This document shows positions 38,368 to 64,000 of a stretch of DNA of 64,000 bases, in pieces. The notes under the pieces are model-generated. The model searched no databases and had not been told where the DNA came from. It saw nothing but the letters and a program-made list of their open reading frames with translations. Source of the DNA: Maea johnstoni (lineage: Eukaryota > Annelida > Polychaeta > Spionida > Magelonidae); the NCBI GenBank assembly GCA_963942565.1, contig OZ012689.1, positions 28,109,091-28,173,090 of the forward strand, given 5' to 3'. How positions within the stretch are numbered: position 1 is the first letter of the stretch; each line of letters opens with the position of its first letter. The translations under genes were made by a program, and so were the position numbers.

Positions 38368-38580
38368 TTAACCCTTATGCTGCTGTTGGCTACTTTGACC
38401 AATACAAAATGATGCAAATATCCTGAAAATTTTTTGAAACCCTGGCACATTGGTACTCACATGAGAGCACTCAGCAAGAGCTATCCAATGAATACCCACA
38501 AGACAGGGTTTAGATGGTTTTCAAAATTCTTTGCGTCTTTGTGCTTTGGATGAAAGTAGCCTCAGCATCGTAAGGGTTAA
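38368..38580 (+). mobile_element. TTAA MITE M1 next to the captured segment
   Basis: TTAACCCTTATGCTGCTGTTG to CATCGTAAGGGTTAA-type ends. Its CATCGTAAGGG right end is shared only with the M1 inside the composite at 33021. Confidence 0.85.
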
Positions 38581-38876
38581 ATGGCTTAATTGATGCTTAT
38601 TCAGAGTAATGCGTAATCCACTGGACGGATAGAATGGTGATAAAATAGACTGTTATATATGTCAATAGAAATCAAACATCTTCATTTACAAATCCATATT
38701 TACATACAAATATAATTCATCAGATGCGTATTTACACATGCTTGCATACAGACAATGTTATGATTGGCTAATGTTGAATAACCAAGAAACAATTTGATTG
38801 GATGAGAAATATCCAATCACAAAAAGCTCTCACATGATTGGCTGAGAATGTTTATTGCCATAACAACCCAGATAAA
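38581..38876. other. 296-bp segment, probable source of the captured DNA
   Basis: Near-identical to 33236-33531. Contains four ATTGG/CCAAT boxes in about 80 bp and, on the minus strand, an AATAAA. Here it is followed by ordinary sequence (CCTGAAATATG), not by a MITE end, so this is the likelier source. Confidence 0.65.
38851..38856 (-). promoter_or_regulatory. possible polyadenylation signal AATAAA of the minus-strand gene
   Basis: Minus-strand AATAAA lies about 785 bp past the stop codon at 39641. It falls inside the 296-bp segment that is duplicated at 33236-33531. No cleavage site or GT-rich element was established. Confidence 0.25.
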
Positions 38877-39640
38877 CCTGAAATATGTTTGTTTCACCTA
38901 AAGAGCAATCCAAAATATCTAAAACTATTGCACACATAATAATGAAAATTTGTAAAGATAATTTGAAAATGAGTTTTCCTGGAGTATTCCAGCAAAATAC
39001 ATCCCTTGAAGTATAGGAATTCATCTCTCAATTATCATGACAAACAACTAAAAATTGTATTCCTGATTTTTCAAATATGAAGGAACCTATGTACAAACAG
39101 CTTAAAACTGAATGGAGTTAAATATTATAGCACTTATACTACAAACTACAGCATCCAAAGATATGTTTTCTGATTAGCAACCAAATTGAATTGTAAGAGA
39201 ACATTTCTGGTAAGTTTTCAGGGTTTAACCCAGATCTTCAAGAATAAGTCTCTAAACTTACCACTTACAATTGGTTAAGGAACTGAGATGAATCATCAGA
39301 CAACCAGATTAACAAACTTTCTTTAAATATCATAAAGGTAAAAATTATATTGCTTGGTTAAAACTGTCAACATTTATAAGGTTGGTTACATGTTGTCCTT
39401 AGCAACCAGATTACCTTATTCTCGGTGGACCTAGGCTGTTTGCAGTATTTCCTTTAGTATTTTTTTAACTGAAAGTGTTTTTCAACTTTTTCTCATTCCA
39501 ACTCTCAATGAGGACAGATTTCAGACTAAAAACATATGGGTTTGACATAAAAGGTCTTCAAAAAATAAAATCTCCAGCAAATATGCATTGGATAAATAGG
39601 ATCACTCCCTAGAGTTTCCATGGTTGTCACGGAAACTGCC

Positions 39641-62990
<23,350 letters not shown>

Positions 62991-62999
62991 ATTGATAGG

Positions 63000-63775
63000 G
63001 TATCCTGAAACCTGGTACGGATCAAGTTAGGAGAGATAGGGCATCCAAATATCTGATATGTATTAAGTGGGAGTGGATAGAGTATCCAGATATCTGGTAT
63101 GGATTGAAATAGGAGTAGATAGGGTATCCATATATCTGGTATGGATTGAGATATGAGTGGAAAAGGGTATCCAGATATCTGGAATGGATTGAGCTAGGAG
63201 TGGATAGGGTATCCAGATATCTGGAATGGATTGAGCTAGGAATGTATAGGGTATCCAGATGTCTGGAATGGATTGAGATAGGAGTGGATAGGGTATCCAG
63301 ATATCTGGAATGGATTGAGATAGGAGTGAATAGGGTATCCAGATATCTGGAATGGATTGAGCTAGGAGTGGATAGGGTATCCAGATATCTGGAATGGATT
63401 GAGCTAGGAGTGGATAGGGTATCCAGATATCTGGAATGGATTGAGCTAGGAGTGGATAGGGTATCCAGATATCTGGAATGGATTGAGCTAGGAGTGGATA
63501 GGGTATCCAGATATCTGAAATGGATTGAGATAGGAGTGGATAGGGTATCCAGATATCTGATATGGATTGGTGTAGGAATAGAAAGGGTATCTAGATATCT
63601 GGCATAGATTGAACTAGGAGTGGATAGGGTATCCAGATATCTGGTATGGATTGAGATAGGAGTGGATAGGGTATCCAGATATCTGATGTGGATTGATGTA
63701 GGAATAGAAAGGGTATCCAGTTATCTGGTATGGATTGAGCTAGGGGAGGAAAGGGATTATCAAGATATCTGGTAT
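63000..63775. repeat. 42-bp minisatellite, about 18 units
   Basis: Unit GGATAGGGTATCCAGATATC followed by TGGAATGGATTGAGCTAGGAGT. The central units are the most alike. Because 42 is a multiple of 3 a 153-codon frame stays open, repeating YLEWIELGVDRVSR; it has no splice or promoter support. Confidence 0.95.
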
Positions 63776-64000
63776 GGAACCTTGGATGGCTGATTCATCC
63801 TAAAGGGTAAACCGATTTATTTGGATATAAATGTAAATATGGGATGCAGGACTTAACTAGGGATCTGTGCACATGATTAGCGGAATTGATCAGTATTTCA
63901 ATCACAGCATGAAGTTAGCTTATTTCTATACCATGTCATTTTAATATATTTCTAGCAAACTAGACAAACAGTGTTAGTATATTTTCTACCTATGAAATGC

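Noticed and set aside
63146-63607. 153-codon repeat protein
   Set aside because: Minisatellite with a unit length divisible by three; no start context, splice site or family.

Overview
The window is AT-rich, intron-rich animal DNA. Long stretches without genes, GT-AG introns, tRNA-type SINEs, many small TTAA elements and long microsatellites fit a marine invertebrate (echinoderm, mollusc or similar). Nothing fixes the species. I found no bacterial genes, CRISPR array, rRNA or intact tRNA.

Two host genes can be supported, both partial. On the plus strand, five exons between 18611 and 21872 give the C-terminal part of a nuclear protein: a SUMO-interaction-like motif followed by an H2A/NC2-alpha-type histone fold. 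The C-terminus of YEATS2 is the best guess. On the minus strand, exons at 62215-62274, 61320-61520, 58239-58334 and 39641-39733 join in one phase (0) and end in a stop. They encode a low-complexity Pro/Asn/Ala-rich tail that I do not recognise. Its last intron spans about 18.5 kb and holds a retroelement, a gap and many repeats.

The rest is a record of mobile DNA. Region 1-18.6 kb has microsatellites, a tandem tRNA-type SINE array (2.05-2.48 kb), a cluster of CAGGTR motifs (6.2 kb), three CTCF-like motifs (9.4 kb) and scattered MITEs. Region 22.6-36.4 kb is a tandem segmental duplication of about 6.5-7 kb. Comparing its two copies gives filled and empty sites for several elements, and these show TTAA target duplication directly. 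One insertion, at 33021-33556, is a composite that carries 296 bp also found beside another copy of the same MITE at 38.6-38.9 kb. Region 44.5-50.1 kb is a broken DIRS-like tyrosine-recombinase retroelement with inverted ends. A 200-bp N gap (51301-51500) follows, then a near-identical second copy of most of that element and its flank. This is probably two haplotypes placed end to end. One of them appears to carry a small inversion with both breakpoints in inverted MITE copies. Region 57-64 kb holds the upstream exons of the minus-strand gene, two TA-flanked inverted-repeat elements, a long (AT)n tract and a 42-bp minisatellite.
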